From Candidatus Pantoea haifensis (lineage in GTDB: Bacteria; Pseudomonadota; Gammaproteobacteria; Enterobacterales; Enterobacteriaceae), in NCBI GenBank assembly GCA_018842655.1, contig JAGTWN010000004.1, forward strand, positions 2,356,001 through 2,420,000: a stretch of DNA of 64,000 nt, in the 5' to 3' direction. Position numbers and translations under genes: made by a program. The notes under the pieces were generated by a model that ran no database searches, had not been told where the DNA came from, and saw only the letters and a list, made by a program, of their open reading frames with translations. Shown piece by piece: positions 51,596 to 63,133 of this stretch. Numbering within the stretch: the first letter of the stretch is position 1; each line of letters begins with the position of its first letter.

Positions 51596-53488
<1,893 letters not shown>

Positions 53489-53535
53489 CGTAAATGTCTG
53501 ATTAGAAGGGTAAATGGTTGCGATTTCCGCATCAT

Positions 53536-54116
53536 TTATGGGTGATTCAAGCCCAGAAAATCCAGAATCTGCGGGAAATGGCGTTCGAATCCGATAAAAG
53601 CATGATTGCCGCCCTCTTCTACCGTATGGCGGCACGCGCTGTAATAGTCGAGCGCCTGACGGTAATCGAGTACTTCATCGCCGGTTTGTTGCAGTAACCA
53701 CAACAAATCGGGCGCTTCCAACGGGTCAATCTGCATAACTTTCAGATCGTAAATGTGGCGTGACTCTAACACATATTGCTGACCGGTGTAGGGATTCTGA
53801 TTCTCGCCAAGAAAATCCACCAGCAGCTCAAAGGGACGCACCGCAGGATTGACCACCACCGCCGGTAACATAAAGCACTGCGAAAGCCACGTAGCGTAAT
53901 AGCCCCCAGCGAAGAACCCACTATGCCCACGGTTTCTCCGCTTCGGCCCATGACAATATCTTCCAGCATCGCTGCTGCCTCGGCTGGAAAAGTTGGCAGC
54001 TGAGGCACAATCATCTCAATGCCGGGATAGTGAGTTGTCAGCCATTGCTGAAATTGTGTCGCTTTAGCCGAACGCGGTGAACTGTTGAAACCGTGCAGAT
54101 AGAGCAGCGCCGCCAT
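53536..54116 (-). CDS. yqiA: Esterase YqiA (UPF0227), frameshifted as sequenced
   Basis: Small alpha/beta-hydrolase, about 193 residues, with esterase activity in E. coli. Nucleophile loop GSSLGG, acid in TGDEVLDY and histidine in GGNHAF are visible. The frame breaks at C5 53903-53907. One more G restores [23 protein letters not shown]. Lies between parE and cpdA on the same strand, three bases after the cpdA stop. Confidence 0.92.
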
Positions 54117-54119
54117 TGA

Positions 54120-54947
54120 TCAATATCCTTCTGAATCAAGATCGGGACGAAAAGCCTCAGTTTGCAGGCGATTAACTTCGGTTTCAGCCCGGCCATCTGC
54201 ATGCAGCGTAAACCATCGCCAGCCGGGGGCAAGGGTATCAATCGTAAAACTGGTGCAGTGCGGTTTGAACTGCACACAGGTTGAAGGCGTGGCCAGAACG
54301 CGTCGCCCGTGCCATTCAACGTCCATCTCCTGGTGAATGTGCCCACACACCAGCGTTTTCGCTAACGGATAGTTTTGCAGTACCGCATCCAGCTGATGTG
54401 AATTGCGTAAACTGTGTTGATCGAGCCACGTACAACCGGAAGCCAGAGGATGATGATGCAGTATCACCAGAGTATGGCGTTGCGGATAAAGCGCCAGCGT
54501 TTTTTCCAGCCACTCCAGTTGATACTCACTCAACATGCCGTGCGGTACACCGAACACCTGACTGTCCAGCAGCACTAACTGCCAGTGATCGCCCAGTAGC
54601 ACATGTTTATCAGCGTTAATTTTTGCTTCCGCCAGGGTGTCAAACATCGCGGGCTGAAAATCATGATTACCCGGCAGCCAAACGCACGGCTTCGGTAAAC
54701 GAGCAATGCCCTCAGCAAAATGCTGATAGGCATCAACAGAGTGATCCTGAGCAAGATCGCCGGTTGCCATAACAAGGTCATACTCGCGTTGCTGGGCAAT
54801 GATCGCGTCTAAAACGGCGTCAAAGCTCGACCAGGTATTCACCCCAAGCAGCGATTCATGTTTACCTGCGAAAAGATGGGTATCCGTAATTTGTAAGATC
54901 CTGATTTCGGATCCTTTTTCCGCAGGCAGAGTTAGCAGGCTATCCAA
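54120..54947 (-). CDS. cpdA: 3',5'-cyclic AMP phosphodiesterase
   Basis: Calcineurin-fold metallophosphodiesterase that lowers cAMP; cytosolic, 275 residues. Metal-binding motifs in order: DTH, GDLAQD, GNHD, HHHP and GHIHQE. The start MDSLLTLPAEKG at 54947 matches the family. Part of the nudF-yqiB-cpdA-yqiA-parE transcription unit. Confidence 0.95.
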   Translation of the reverse strand: MDSLLTLPAEKGSEIRILQITDTHLFAGKHESLLGVNTWSSFDAVLDAIIAQQREYDLVMATGDLAQDHSVDAYQHFAEGIARLPKPCVWLPGNHDFQPAMFDTLAEAKINADKHVLLGDHWQLVLLDSQVFGVPHGMLSEYQLEWLEKTLALYPQRHTLVILHHHPLASGCTWLDQHSLRNSHQLDAVLQNYPLAKTLVCGHIHQEMDVEWHGRRVLATPSTCVQFKPHCTSFTIDTLAPGWRWFTLHADGRAETEVNRLQTEAFRPDLDSEGY

Positions 54948-54990
54948 AGCGTTTCCTTCATCTCCACGCTATTTAATGCATTATACGCAT

Positions 54991-55416
54991 TCAGCAAACC
55001 GGTACTGCCATTGCGCCATGCGCCAGGCAGTAGCGCAACCAGTCCGCGAGAAACTGATTAATTTGGTGTTTCTCATCGCGCTGATGCAATTTTTTATTAG
55101 GATAATCATAGCGCGCTTTAAAACGATAGATCTGCTGCGTGGAACACACTTCAGCGACCATGGCATCATGATACAACCGCACAGACATTGAAGGCAGACT
55201 CCAGTAACTGACGGCTGGCGCAACCTGGCGTATTTCCACCAGCGTGGTGTAACGCGTCGACTCTTCAATGGTTAACTGGTAACGGGCGCCACTCACCTGA
55301 TAAACCACCGATGCGCCCGCCTCGTCACTGCGCGGCAGCAGGCGGCGTAACTGAGCGAAATTGGTTTCGCACAGACGCATCATTTCAGGAAAATCAGGGG
55401 TATAACGCTGTTTCAT
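54991..55416 (-). CDS. yqiB: DUF1249 protein YqiB
   Basis: Conserved cytosolic protein of unknown function, 141 residues from [20 protein letters not shown] (55416). The ATG overlaps the nudF stop (ATGA), so translation is coupled; the ATG at 55428 is an alternative. The C-terminal [20 protein letters not shown] is nearly identical to E. coli YqiB. Confidence 0.93.
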   Translation of the reverse strand: MKQRYTPDFPEMMRLCETNFAQLRRLLPRSDEAGASVVYQVSGARYQLTIEESTRYTTLVEIRQVAPAVSYWSLPSMSVRLYHDAMVAEVCSTQQIYRFKARYDYPNKKLHQRDEKHQINQFLADWLRYCLAHGAMAVPVC

Positions 55417-56046
55417 CTTTGTGTCCACTCTTCTCTTAATTTCTCATGGTGCAACGCCAGCCATTGCAGTGCGATGACAGACGCGGCGTTATCAATAATC
55501 CCCTGTTCCACCCAGCGATAAGCCTGTTCGCGGCTCACCACATGGACAAGAATGTCCTCATTCTCTTCCTCCAGACCATGGCATCCTTGTGCCTGGCTGG
55601 CATCCACTTCTCCGACCAAAACTGATAATCTTTCGCTCGTCCCACCGGGACTGGCGAAGTAGTTGAGCATGGGTTTAATGCGCCCAACCTGCAATCCTGC
55701 TTCCTCCACCGCTTCGCGGCGGACAACCTGCTCCACGCTTTCACCCGGATCGATAATACCCGCCACCATCTCCAGCAACCACGGCGTTGAACCGGCGTCA
55801 TAAGCAGGAATGCGGATCTGTTCGATCAGCACCACTTCATCACGTAAGGGATCATAAGGTAGCAGGACGGCGGCATGTCCGCGTTCAAAAACTTCACGCT
55901 GCACTTCAGCACTCATTTCGCCATTAAAAAGACGGTGGCGAAAACGATAACGCACGACAGAAAAAAACCATCGTAGACTGTTTCGCGTGCAATAATTTCT
56001 ACATCGTTTTTTGTGAAAGTCACAGGAGATTTTTTTCTTCCGTCAT
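55413..56046 (-). CDS. nudF: ADP-ribose pyrophosphatase, two frameshifts as sequenced
   Basis: Nudix hydrolase splitting ADP-ribose to AMP and ribose-5-phosphate. The Nudix box is intact ([22 protein letters not shown]). The ORF as sequenced starts late. Adding one base to the T7 run (+ strand A 55961-55967) and one to the A7 run (+ strand T 56030-56036) restores an N-terminus [19 protein letters not shown] from ATG 56046, with AAGGA upstream. Corrected length is about 211 residues, close to 209 in E. coli. Divergent from tolC. Confidence 0.93.
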
Positions 56047-56147
56047 CGTCTGGTTCCTTATGCAGATTGGGATGAAGCGAATAAAAGCCAACCCTTGTGC
56101 GCTAACCGAGTGGTTCTTTCTGAATTAATTGCGTAAATTAGGCGCAG

Positions 56148-56166
56148 AAGGCACGTTCAGCCAACT
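56148..56166 (+). promoter_or_regulatory. tolC: Mar/Sox/Rob box upstream of tolC
   Basis: AAGGCACGTTCAGCCAACT matches the marbox consensus AYNGCACNNWNNRYYAAAY at all but two of the defined positions. E. coli tolC carries an equivalent box. A TGC-extended -10 TAGAAT follows at 56188-56193, so the box adjoins the -35 region. Confidence 0.6.
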
Positions 56167-56259
56167 TATCATACAGTTGCACTCTGCTAGAATCGGCGAT
56201 AATTTTTTGGCTTACCCGGCAGCGCACTACCACAATTTGCTGCAACACAAGGAATGCAA

Positions 56260-57726
56260 ATGAAAAAACTGCTCCCATTTTTTATTGGGCTGAGCCTGGG
56301 CGGTTTCAGCTTCGCCAGCCAGGCAGAAGATCTGCTTCAGGTTTATCAACAAGCGCGTCAGAGTAACCCTGATTTGCGCAGTGCTGCGGCGAATCGTGAC
56401 GCAGCCTTTGAGAAAATCAATGAAGCGCGTAGCCCTTTATTACCACAACTCGGTTTGGGTGCAGATTACGCCTACAACAACGGTTATCGCGACAGTAGCG
56501 GAATTCATTCCAACACGACCAGCGGGTCGCTGCAATTAACACAGACCATTTTTGATATGTCAAAATGGCGTGCCCTGACGCTGCAGGAAAAAACAGCGGG
56601 TATTCAGGATGTCAGCTATCAGGTTTCACAGCAGGATCTGATCCTGAATACCGCTACAGCCTACTTCAACGTGCTTGAAGCGATTGATACCCTTTCGTAC
56701 ACCGAGGCGCAGAAGCAGTCTATCTATCGCGAACTGGATCAAACAACCCAACGCTTTAATGTCGGCTTAGTGGCGATTACTGACGTTCAAAACGCCCGTG
56801 CGCAATATGACAGCGTGCTGGCAAATGAAGTCACCGCGCGCAATAACCTCGACAACGCGGTTGAATCGCTGCGCCAGATTACCGGTATGGATTATCTCTC
56901 TCTGGCGTCACTGAATATTGAGCGTTTCAAAACCAACAAGCCTGAGCCAGTGAACGCACTGCTGAAACAAGCTGAAAGCCGTAACCTGAACTTGTTAACT
57001 GCCCGTTTGAATCAGGATTTAGCCCGTGAGCAAATCCGTTCAGCCGAAACCGGCCACCTGCCGACGGTGAACTTAACCGCTTCAACCGGTATGTCTAATA
57101 CCAAATATGGCGGAAGCCGCGCGAACCAGACCGCTGGTTCAACGGACTCCATTACCGGTTCCAATCAGGTTGGCCTGAGCTTCTCCCTACCGCTTTACAG
57201 CGGCGGTTCAGTCACCTCACAAGTAAAGCAGGCGCAATACAACTTTGTTAGCGCCAGCGAACAGTTAGAGGGTGCGCACCGCTCTGCCGTGCAAACCGTG
57301 CGTTCTTCTTATAATAACGTGAATGCGTCTATCAGCAGTATTGAGGCGTATAAACAAGCCGTAGTTTCTGCGCAGAGTTCACTGGACGCGTCAGAAGCGG
57401 GTTATCAGGTAGGAACGCGAACTATCGTTGATGTATTAGACGCAACGACCGTGCTGTATAACGCTAAACAGCAGTTGTCTGATGCCCGTTACAGCTATCT
57501 GATCAACCAGCTGAACATCAGCTATGCGTTGGGTACCTTAAACGAGCAGAGCCTGCAAGTGCTGAACAGCCAGTTAGGCAAAGAGATCCCCACCTCGCCA
57601 GAAACGGTTGCTCCGGAAAATGCACAGCAAACGGCACGTGTCGATAATGGCCCTGCCGCGGCAGCGACGCCAGCTACAGCCCGTCCTGCAGCACAACAAA
57701 ACAGCAGCAATCCTTTCGGTAATTAA
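56260..57726 (+). CDS. tolC: Outer-membrane efflux channel TolC
   Basis: Trimeric outer-membrane duct for tripartite drug efflux pumps and type I secretion. Signal peptide MKKLLPFFIGLSLGGFSFASQA, then the mature N-terminus EDLLQVYQQARQSNPDLRSAAA. The coiled-coil/beta-barrel repeats span the rest (488 residues); a Pro/Ala/Gln-rich tail ends it. The second ATG (56260) is chosen as AAGGA abuts the first. Frame intact. Precedes ygiB-ygiC as in E. coli. Confidence 0.96.
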   Translation: MKKLLPFFIGLSLGGFSFASQAEDLLQVYQQARQSNPDLRSAAANRDAAFEKINEARSPLLPQLGLGADYAYNNGYRDSSGIHSNTTSGSLQLTQTIFDMSKWRALTLQEKTAGIQDVSYQVSQQDLILNTATAYFNVLEAIDTLSYTEAQKQSIYRELDQTTQRFNVGLVAITDVQNARAQYDSVLANEVTARNNLDNAVESLRQITGMDYLSLASLNIERFKTNKPEPVNALLKQAESRNLNLLTARLNQDLAREQIRSAETGHLPTVNLTASTGMSNTKYGGSRANQTAGSTDSITGSNQVGLSFSLPLYSGGSVTSQVKQAQYNFVSASEQLEGAHRSAVQTVRSSYNNVNASISSIEAYKQAVVSAQSSLDASEAGYQVGTRTIVDVLDATTVLYNAKQQLSDARYSYLINQLNISYALGTLNEQSLQVLNSQLGKEIPTSPETVAPENAQQTARVDNGPAAAATPATARPAAQQNSSNPFGN

Positions 57727-57868
57727 ATGCGTTGCGGGTCGCTTTGCGGCCCGCTTCTCTATCCAACGTATAGCTACGTAAAGATCCCTTCTGCATCAAG
57801 CCTCCAGCTTCATTTTTCACCACTCATCCCCTATTCTATGCACTATCTTTGGGCACAGGATCACAATA

Positions 57869-58537
57869 ATGAAACGGACAAAATCCATTCGCTATGCCGC
57901 TTTTCGTAAGAGCTGGCAGGCACGACACTTAACGCCGGTGGCTATCGCTGTATCAGCGGTATTCATGCTGGCGGGTTGCGAACAAAATGATGAAACCGTG
58001 TCGCTCTACCAAAACGCTGATGATTGTGCAAAAGCCAATCCAAACCAGAGCGCACAGTGCACCACTGCATATAACAACGCCTTGAAGGAAGCGGAACGCA
58101 CCGCACCAAAATACGCAACCCGTGAAGATTGCGTAGCTGAATTCGGTGAAAATCAGTGCCAGCAGACGCCTGCACAAGCAGGTGTTGGCACAACGAATGC
58201 TGAAACACAGCAAAGCGGCAGCTTCTGGATGCCATTAATGGCGGGCTATATGATGGGTCGCATGATGGGCGGCGGCGCAGGCTTTGCTCAACAACCGCTG
58301 TTTTCTCCTAAAACCGCTAACAGCCCGGCAAACGGACAGTTTGTTGATGCTTCAGGGCGCAATTATGGCTCAGCGACATCAGGCCGTACTATGAACGTGC
58401 CAAAAACCGCGTTAGCGCCTAAACCGGCTACTACCTCAACCATCACGCGCGGTGGTTTCGGTGAAACTGTTGCGAAGCAAAACACAATGCAGCGCAGTAG
58501 TGCTACCGGCACATCAACCCGCTCGCTGGGAGGCTAA
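57869..58537 (+). CDS. ygiB: DUF1190 lipoprotein-like protein YgiB
   Basis: 222 residues. A basic N-terminus is followed by [20 protein letters not shown], a hydrophobic stretch ending in a lipobox-type LAGC. Four further cysteines and a glycine-rich, methionine-rich helix ([16 protein letters not shown]) follow. Function unknown. It is nine bases before ygiC and 142 bases after tolC, the conserved tolC-ygiB-ygiC order. Confidence 0.93.
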   Translation: MKRTKSIRYAAFRKSWQARHLTPVAIAVSAVFMLAGCEQNDETVSLYQNADDCAKANPNQSAQCTTAYNNALKEAERTAPKYATREDCVAEFGENQCQQTPAQAGVGTTNAETQQSGSFWMPLMAGYMMGRMMGGGAGFAQQPLFSPKTANSPANGQFVDASGRNYGSATSGRTMNVPKTALAPKPATTSTITRGGFGETVAKQNTMQRSSATGTSTRSLGG

Positions 58538-58546
58538 CACAGCAAT

Positions 58547-59707
58547 ATGCAACGCATTGCTATTTCCGAGCGTCCCGGCTGGCGAGAAAAGGCCACCGAA
58601 TTTGGCTTTCGTTTTCACACCATGCACGGTGAACCCTACTGGTGTGAAGATGCTTATTATCAGTTCACGCTGGCGCAGATCGAACAGCTTGAAGCCACCA
58701 CCGCAGAACTGCATCAGATGTGCTTACAGGTGGTGGAAAAAGTTGTCAGCAGCGAAGCGTTACTCACTAAATTTCGCATTCCCAAACATACGTGGGACTT
58801 TGTGCGCGATTCGTGGCGGCAGCGTCAGCCGTCGCTCTATTCTCGTCTCGATCTGGCATGGGACGGCAAAGGCGATGCGAAGCTGTTAGAGAACAATGCT
58901 GACACGCCTACCTCACTGTATGAAGCAGCCTTTTTCCAGTGGCTATGGCTGGAAGATCAGCTAAATGCAGGCCAGTTGCCACAAGGCAGCGATCAGTTCA
59001 ACAGCCTGCAGGAGAAGTTAATCGATCGCTTCGCCAGTTTGCATCAAGAACACGGTTTTAACTGGCTGCATTTCGCCTGTTGTCGTGATACTGATGAAGA
59101 TCGCGGCACTGTTCAATATTTGCAGGATTGCGCCACAGAAGCGGGTTTGCCCAGCGAGTTTCTCTATATTGATGAAATTGGCCTGGGCGAAAAAGGCGAG
59201 TTTACTGATGCGCACGATCAGGTGATCAGTAATCTGTTTAAGCTCTATCCGTGGGAATTCATGCTGCGCGAAATGTTTTCCACTAAGCTGGCTGACGCGG
59301 GTGTTCGCTGGCTCGAGCCAGCCTGGAAAAGTATTCTGTCGAACAAAGCACTCCTGCCGATGTTATGGCAAATGTTCCCTGATCATCCTAATTTACTGCC
59401 TGCTTATTTTGCCGAGGATGAGGTTCCACCTATGGAAAAATATGTGGTGAAACCGCTGTTCTCACGTGAAGGTGCCAATATCCGTATTGTTGAAAATGGC
59501 ACTGAAATTGCTCGCGTGGAAGGTCCCTATGGTGAAGAAGGGATGATTGTTCAACAATTTCATCCTTTGCCTAAATTTGGTGACAGCTACACGCTGATTG
59601 GCAGTTGGTTGATTGACGATCAGCCTGCCGGTATCGGTCTACGCGAAGATCGTGACCTGATCACGCAAGATCTCTCACGTTTTTATCCGCATGCGTTTAT
59701 TGAATAA
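58547..59707 (+). CDS. ygiC: ATP-grasp glutathionylspermidine-synthase-like protein YgiC
   Basis: 386 residues homologous to the synthetase domain of glutathionylspermidine synthase. ATP-grasp features [30 protein letters not shown] and [16 protein letters not shown] are visible. It probably ligates an amino acid or peptide, but no activity has been assigned. The ATG is nine bases after ygiB. Frame intact. Confidence 0.93.
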   Translation: MQRIAISERPGWREKATEFGFRFHTMHGEPYWCEDAYYQFTLAQIEQLEATTAELHQMCLQVVEKVVSSEALLTKFRIPKHTWDFVRDSWRQRQPSLYSRLDLAWDGKGDAKLLENNADTPTSLYEAAFFQWLWLEDQLNAGQLPQGSDQFNSLQEKLIDRFASLHQEHGFNWLHFACCRDTDEDRGTVQYLQDCATEAGLPSEFLYIDEIGLGEKGEFTDAHDQVISNLFKLYPWEFMLREMFSTKLADAGVRWLEPAWKSILSNKALLPMLWQMFPDHPNLLPAYFAEDEVPPMEKYVVKPLFSREGANIRIVENGTEIARVEGPYGEEGMIVQQFHPLPKFGDSYTLIGSWLIDDQPAGIGLREDRDLITQDLSRFYPHAFIE

Positions 59708-59712
59708 AACTG

Positions 59713-59737
59713 AACAGGCCAGCTTTACTGGCCTGTT
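59713..59737. terminator. Bidirectional terminator between ygiC and ygiD
   Basis: AACAGGCCAG (59713-59722) and CTGGCCTGTT (59728-59737) form a perfect ten-bp stem with a five-base loop between two convergent genes. Confidence 0.75.
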
Positions 59738-59745
59738 TGCCCTCT

Positions 59746-60534
59746 TTAACCCACCTGAACCGACAGCATACTGATGGCGCCCAGCTCTATGCCATCAACC
59801 GGAATGCTTATGGCTTCATCGGCCTGACGTGTGCCCAAAATATAGAGTAACGGTAAATAGTGTTCTGGCGTGGGATTCGACAGTGCGGCCCCTTCATGCT
59901 GCATAAAATTCACCAGCGGGTGCGTGTCCGCTTCTCCCTGAAAAGCGAGATTTTCCCGAACAAACTGGTTAAAGTTTGTGGCCCACGGATAAATATCATT
60001 GTCACCGCCCCAACGTACTCTGCGCAGGTTATGCACCACATTGCCGCTGGCTATTATCATCACGCCCTGCTCGCGTAATACTGCCAGCTTACGACCCAGC
60101 TCAAAGTGCCATGCCGCAGGCTGTGTGGCGTCAATACTCAGTTGCACCACAGGGATGTCCGCATCAGGATACATTTTGTTCAGCACTCCCCACGATCCGT
60201 GATCGAATCCCCAGTCCATGTCCAGCTGCACCGGAACCGGCATCAATATTTCGGCAATCTGCTGCGCTAAGGCAGGCGAACCCGGTGCACGATAATGCGT
60301 GTCAAATAACGCCTGTGGAAAGCCGCCAAAATCGTGAATGGTGCGTGGATTTTCCATGGCTGTTACAGCCGTCCCACGGGTATACCAGTGTGCAGATATT
60401 ACGAGAATTGCGCGTGGACGCGGCAGGATTTGTCCCGCCTTACGCCAGGCTTCGGTGTAGCGATTTTCTTCCAATACGTTCATTGGGCTGCCGTGACCCA
60501 AAAAAGCGCAGGCATACGTAACGGGCTCATACAA
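59746..60534 (-). CDS. ygiD: 4,5-DOPA-extradiol-dioxygenase YgiD (LigB family)
   Basis: 262 residues; zinc-dependent extradiol dioxygenase that opens L-DOPA in E. coli. Metal ligands are in GHGSPMN (H14) and ISAHWYTRG (H49); the histidines in FDHGSWGVL and GNVVHNLR complete the site. The family length is preserved. Convergent with ygiC, divergent from zupT. Confidence 0.92.
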   Translation of the reverse strand: MYEPVTYACAFLGHGSPMNVLEENRYTEAWRKAGQILPRPRAILVISAHWYTRGTAVTAMENPRTIHDFGGFPQALFDTHYRAPGSPALAQQIAEILMPVPVQLDMDWGFDHGSWGVLNKMYPDADIPVVQLSIDATQPAAWHFELGRKLAVLREQGVMIIASGNVVHNLRRVRWGGDNDIYPWATNFNQFVRENLAFQGEADTHPLVNFMQHEGAALSNPTPEHYLPLLYILGTRQADEAISIPVDGIELGAISMLSVQVG

Positions 60535-60699
60535 AATCCTTAAAAGGCGCAGGCTGACTGGCCGTTACGATACGCCGTTTGTTCAGCTTATCACGCGGAT
60601 AAGCGTGATGATCATATTCAGATAATTTGAACAAACTTAAGTCGACATTTCTTTACGTAACAAAACTCGATCTTTTGTAAGGTTAAAGGTAATTTTATT

Positions 60700-60718
60700 G
60701 GGAATAATTATCATTTAA
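60700..60718 (+). promoter_or_regulatory. Fur-box-like element upstream of zupT
   Basis: The 19 bases match the Fur consensus at 13 positions, with ATTATCATT exact. The element lies just before the zupT ribosome site (AAGGAG) and would block transcription or translation initiation. It is a weak site in an AT-rich region and may be chance. Confidence 0.3.
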
Positions 60719-60728
60719 GGAGAGTGCA

Positions 60729-61496
60729 ATGTCAGTACCTTTACTGCTAACCGTGCTGGCAGGCGCAGCAACGTTCATAGGCGCACTGTTCGGCGTTATA
60801 GGGCAAAAGCCGTCTAATCGTGTTCTGGCTTTCGCCCTCGGATTTGCAGCTGGCATTATGTTGCTGATCTCTTTGATGGAGATGTTGCCGACTGCGCTTC
60901 ATGCAGAAGGGATGTCGCCTGTTTTAGGCTACGGCATGTTTATGCTCGGTTTGCTGGGCTATTTTGCCCTGGATCGCATGTTACCGCATCAGCATCCGCA
61001 GGACATGATGGTGACGAACCGCCGTCCAGCTAACTTACGCCGTACCGCTATTTTGCTCACGCTGGGCATTAGCTTACACAACTTTCCGGAAGGCGTGGCA
61101 ACCTTCGTGACTGCCAGCAGTGACATGGAGCTAGGAATGGGCATTGCGCTGGCGGTAGCGATACATAATATTCCGGAAGGGCTGGCAGTAGCGGGGCCAA
61201 TGTATGCGGCAACCGGGTCGAAAATGAAGGCTATTTTTTGGGCCTGCGTTTCCGGAATGGCAGAGATCTTAGGCGGTATTATCGCCTTTATGATGCTGGG
61301 ACCCTTGGTTTCACCGGTCGTTATCGCTGCGGTCATGGCAGCAGTTGCCGGGATTATGGTTGCTCTTTCAGTTGATGAACTGATGCCGCTGGCACGCGAA
61401 ATCGATCCGCACAACAATCCGAGTTACGGCGTTTTATGCGGTATGACGGTAATGGGCCTGAGCCTGACGCTGTTGCAAACTACCGGTATAGGTTGA
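60729..61496 (+). CDS. zupT: Zinc/iron transporter ZupT
   Basis: Inner-membrane ZIP-family importer of divalent metals (Zn, Fe, Mn, Co), 255 residues, eight helices. Metal-site motifs HNFPEG and HNIPEG are present in helices IV and V. AAGGAG precedes the ATG. Frame intact. Confidence 0.95.
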   Translation: MSVPLLLTVLAGAATFIGALFGVIGQKPSNRVLAFALGFAAGIMLLISLMEMLPTALHAEGMSPVLGYGMFMLGLLGYFALDRMLPHQHPQDMMVTNRRPANLRRTAILLTLGISLHNFPEGVATFVTASSDMELGMGIALAVAIHNIPEGLAVAGPMYAATGSKMKAIFWACVSGMAEILGGIIAFMMLGPLVSPVVIAAVMAAVAGIMVALSVDELMPLAREIDPHNNPSYGVLCGMTVMGLSLTLLQTTGIG

Positions 61497-61536
61497 ATAT
61501 GCACGGACGGATGATTACGGATGTCAGTTCAAACAA

Positions 61537-61560
61537 AACAGGCCGGATTACCGGCCTGTT
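61537..61560. terminator. Bidirectional terminator between zupT and ribB
   Basis: AACAGGCCGG (61537-61546) pairs with CCGGCCTGTT (61551-61560) around ATTA between convergent genes. Confidence 0.85.
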
Positions 61561-61576
61561 TAACAGGAGACACTGA

Positions 61577-62233
61577 CTAACTTGCCTGACGTGTTTCACG
61601 ATCGCGGCGATAAGCCACTAAATCCTCAATGGTCACGACCGGCATAGCATGTTGTTTTGCAAATACGATCGCTTCTGGCGCATGGGCCATTGAGCCATCG
61701 TCATTGGTCAGTTCACACAGTACGCCAGCGGGTTTAAAGCCTGCCAGCGTAACCAGGTCGATAGTCGCTTCGGTGTGACCGCCACGGGTTAATACACCAC
61801 CGTCACGCGCACGTAACGGAAAAACATGGCCAGGACGGTTTAAATCACCCGGTTTGGCATTATCAGCGATGGCTGCACGAATGGTGGTAATACGATCTTT
61901 GGCTGAAACGCCGGTGGTAACGCCTTCAGCAGCTTCAATAGTGACGGTAAAGCCGGTGCCGTAAGCACTGGTGTTATTTTCCACCATCATCGGCAAATCA
62001 AGCTGCTGGCGACGCTCCTCGGTCAGGCACAGGCAAACAATGCCGCTGCCGTGACGAATAGTCAGCGCCATCTGTTCAACAGTCATGGTTTCGGCAGCGA
62101 AGATCATATCGCCTTCGTTTTCACGATTTTCATCGTCAAGCACCATCACCCCGCGTCCGTCACGCAGTGCGGCGATAGCACGTTCTACACGCTGTTCAGG
62201 CGTGCCAAATTCAGAAAGTAGCGTCTGATTCAT
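61577..62233 (-). CDS. ribB: 3,4-dihydroxy-2-butanone-4-phosphate synthase
   Basis: Converts ribulose-5-phosphate to dihydroxybutanone phosphate, the four-carbon precursor of riboflavin. 218 residues with the family motif [16 protein letters not shown] and [21 protein letters not shown]. The frame is intact. An FMN riboswitch lies in its leader. Confidence 0.97.
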   Translation of the reverse strand: MNQTLLSEFGTPEQRVERAIAALRDGRGVMVLDDENRENEGDMIFAAETMTVEQMALTIRHGSGIVCLCLTEERRQQLDLPMMVENNTSAYGTGFTVTIEAAEGVTTGVSAKDRITTIRAAIADNAKPGDLNRPGHVFPLRARDGGVLTRGGHTEATIDLVTLAGFKPAGVLCELTNDDGSMAHAPEAIVFAKQHAMPVVTIEDLVAYRRDRETRQAS

Positions 62234-62347
62234 GGTAATAAAACCTTTTAAATGTAATGAGTTACCAGAATCAGGGCGAGCTTAGGAGTGACGTCAGAAA
62301 GACGTGGCAATAACGTGACGTGGGCAAAAGCCCAGCAAATGTCGTTA

Positions 62348-62490
62348 CCCTCTCCCATCCGGACTTTAACCGTCGGCTCCGGAATTACACCGGATCTGCT
62401 GACCTTCACGATCGATTGTGAAGCGCTCGCGGGCTTTCAGCCAAAGCTGATTTACCGCCGGTGGGGAATTTCGCCCCGCCCTGAGAATAA
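62348..62490 (-). ncRNA. FMN riboswitch (RFN element)
   Basis: Read on the minus strand the leader contains the RFN hallmarks in order: TTCTCAGGGCGGGG, CCCCACCGGCGGTAA, AGCCCGCGAGCGC, GGTCAGCAGATCCGGTG and CCGGAGCCGACGGTTAAAG, then TCCGGATGGGAGAGGG. It binds FMN and shuts off ribB expression. The aptamer ends about 115 bases before the ribB start; the ribosome site or a terminator in between is the expression platform. Confidence 0.95.
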
Positions 62491-62664
62491 GCGAAATTAC
62501 TATAGCGCCGATCATCCAGAGCAGCAATCAACAAAAGTGCAAATACTTTTGCATTTCTTGCGTTGCTGATTTGAGGTTTAACCTTTTCGTTTCTGGCATT
62601 ACACTTAAAGAATACTGAATCTGCAAAAATGCTGTTATCGGCAACCCGTAACCAGGAAATCATC

Positions 62665-63093
62665 ATGATCGACACGAAAAAAATTGAACAAATTGCACGT
62701 CAGGTGCACGAAGCGATGCCGAAGGGAATTCGTGAATTTGGTGACGATGTCGAAAAGAAAATCCGTCAGGTTCTTCAGGCGCAGTTGACGCGCATGGATT
62801 TGGTCAACCGTGAAGAATTTGATGTGCAGACGCAGGTTCTGCTGCGTACACGTGAAAAACTGGCGGCGCTGGAACAGCGTCTGGCACAGCTAGAAAGTCA
62901 AAGTGCATCAGCACCGACTGCGACTTCAGCGCAATCGCCGCTTTCCACCCAGGCGCCAGTTTCTACTCAGGCTCCGCTTTCCACCCAGGCGCCAGTTTCT
63001 ACTCAGGCATCTGCGCCTGCGCAGACCCCCGCTTCATCAGCTCCGGCCACCCCTTCTGATACCCGTGTGAAATCGGACAACACACCGGAATAA
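62665..63093 (+). CDS. ubiK: Ubiquinone biosynthesis accessory factor UbiK (YqiC)
   Basis: Coiled-coil BMFP protein that assists the Ubi complex; 142 residues from [32 protein letters not shown] (62665). AGGA lies upstream; the ATG at 62629 is unsupported. The N-terminal amphipathic helix and coiled coil (about 1-80) are conserved. The C-terminal third is an unusual Ser/Thr/Pro/Ala/Gln repeat with a perfect duplication of 12 residues. Confidence 0.94.
   Translation: MIDTKKIEQIARQVHEAMPKGIREFGDDVEKKIRQVLQAQLTRMDLVNREEFDVQTQVLLRTREKLAALEQRLAQLESQSASAPTATSAQSPLSTQAPVSTQAPLSTQAPVSTQASAPAQTPASSAPATPSDTRVKSDNTPE
62938..63009 (+). repeat. 36-bp direct tandem repeat inside ubiK
   Basis: Two adjacent copies of a 36-base unit (62938-62973 and 62974-63009) encode [12 protein letters not shown] twice. 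They differ only in the last base. Tandem units in coding DNA like this can change in copy number by slippage. Confidence 0.85.
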
Positions 63094-63099
63094 GAGGCA

Positions 63100-63123
63100 A
63101 AGCGGGAGAAAATTCTCCCGCTT
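63100..63123. terminator. Bidirectional terminator between ubiK and hldE
   Basis: AAGCGGGAGAA (63100-63110) pairs with TTCTCCCGCTT (63113-63123), an 11-bp perfect stem between convergent genes. Confidence 0.75.
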
Positions 63124-63133
63124 GTTACATCAC

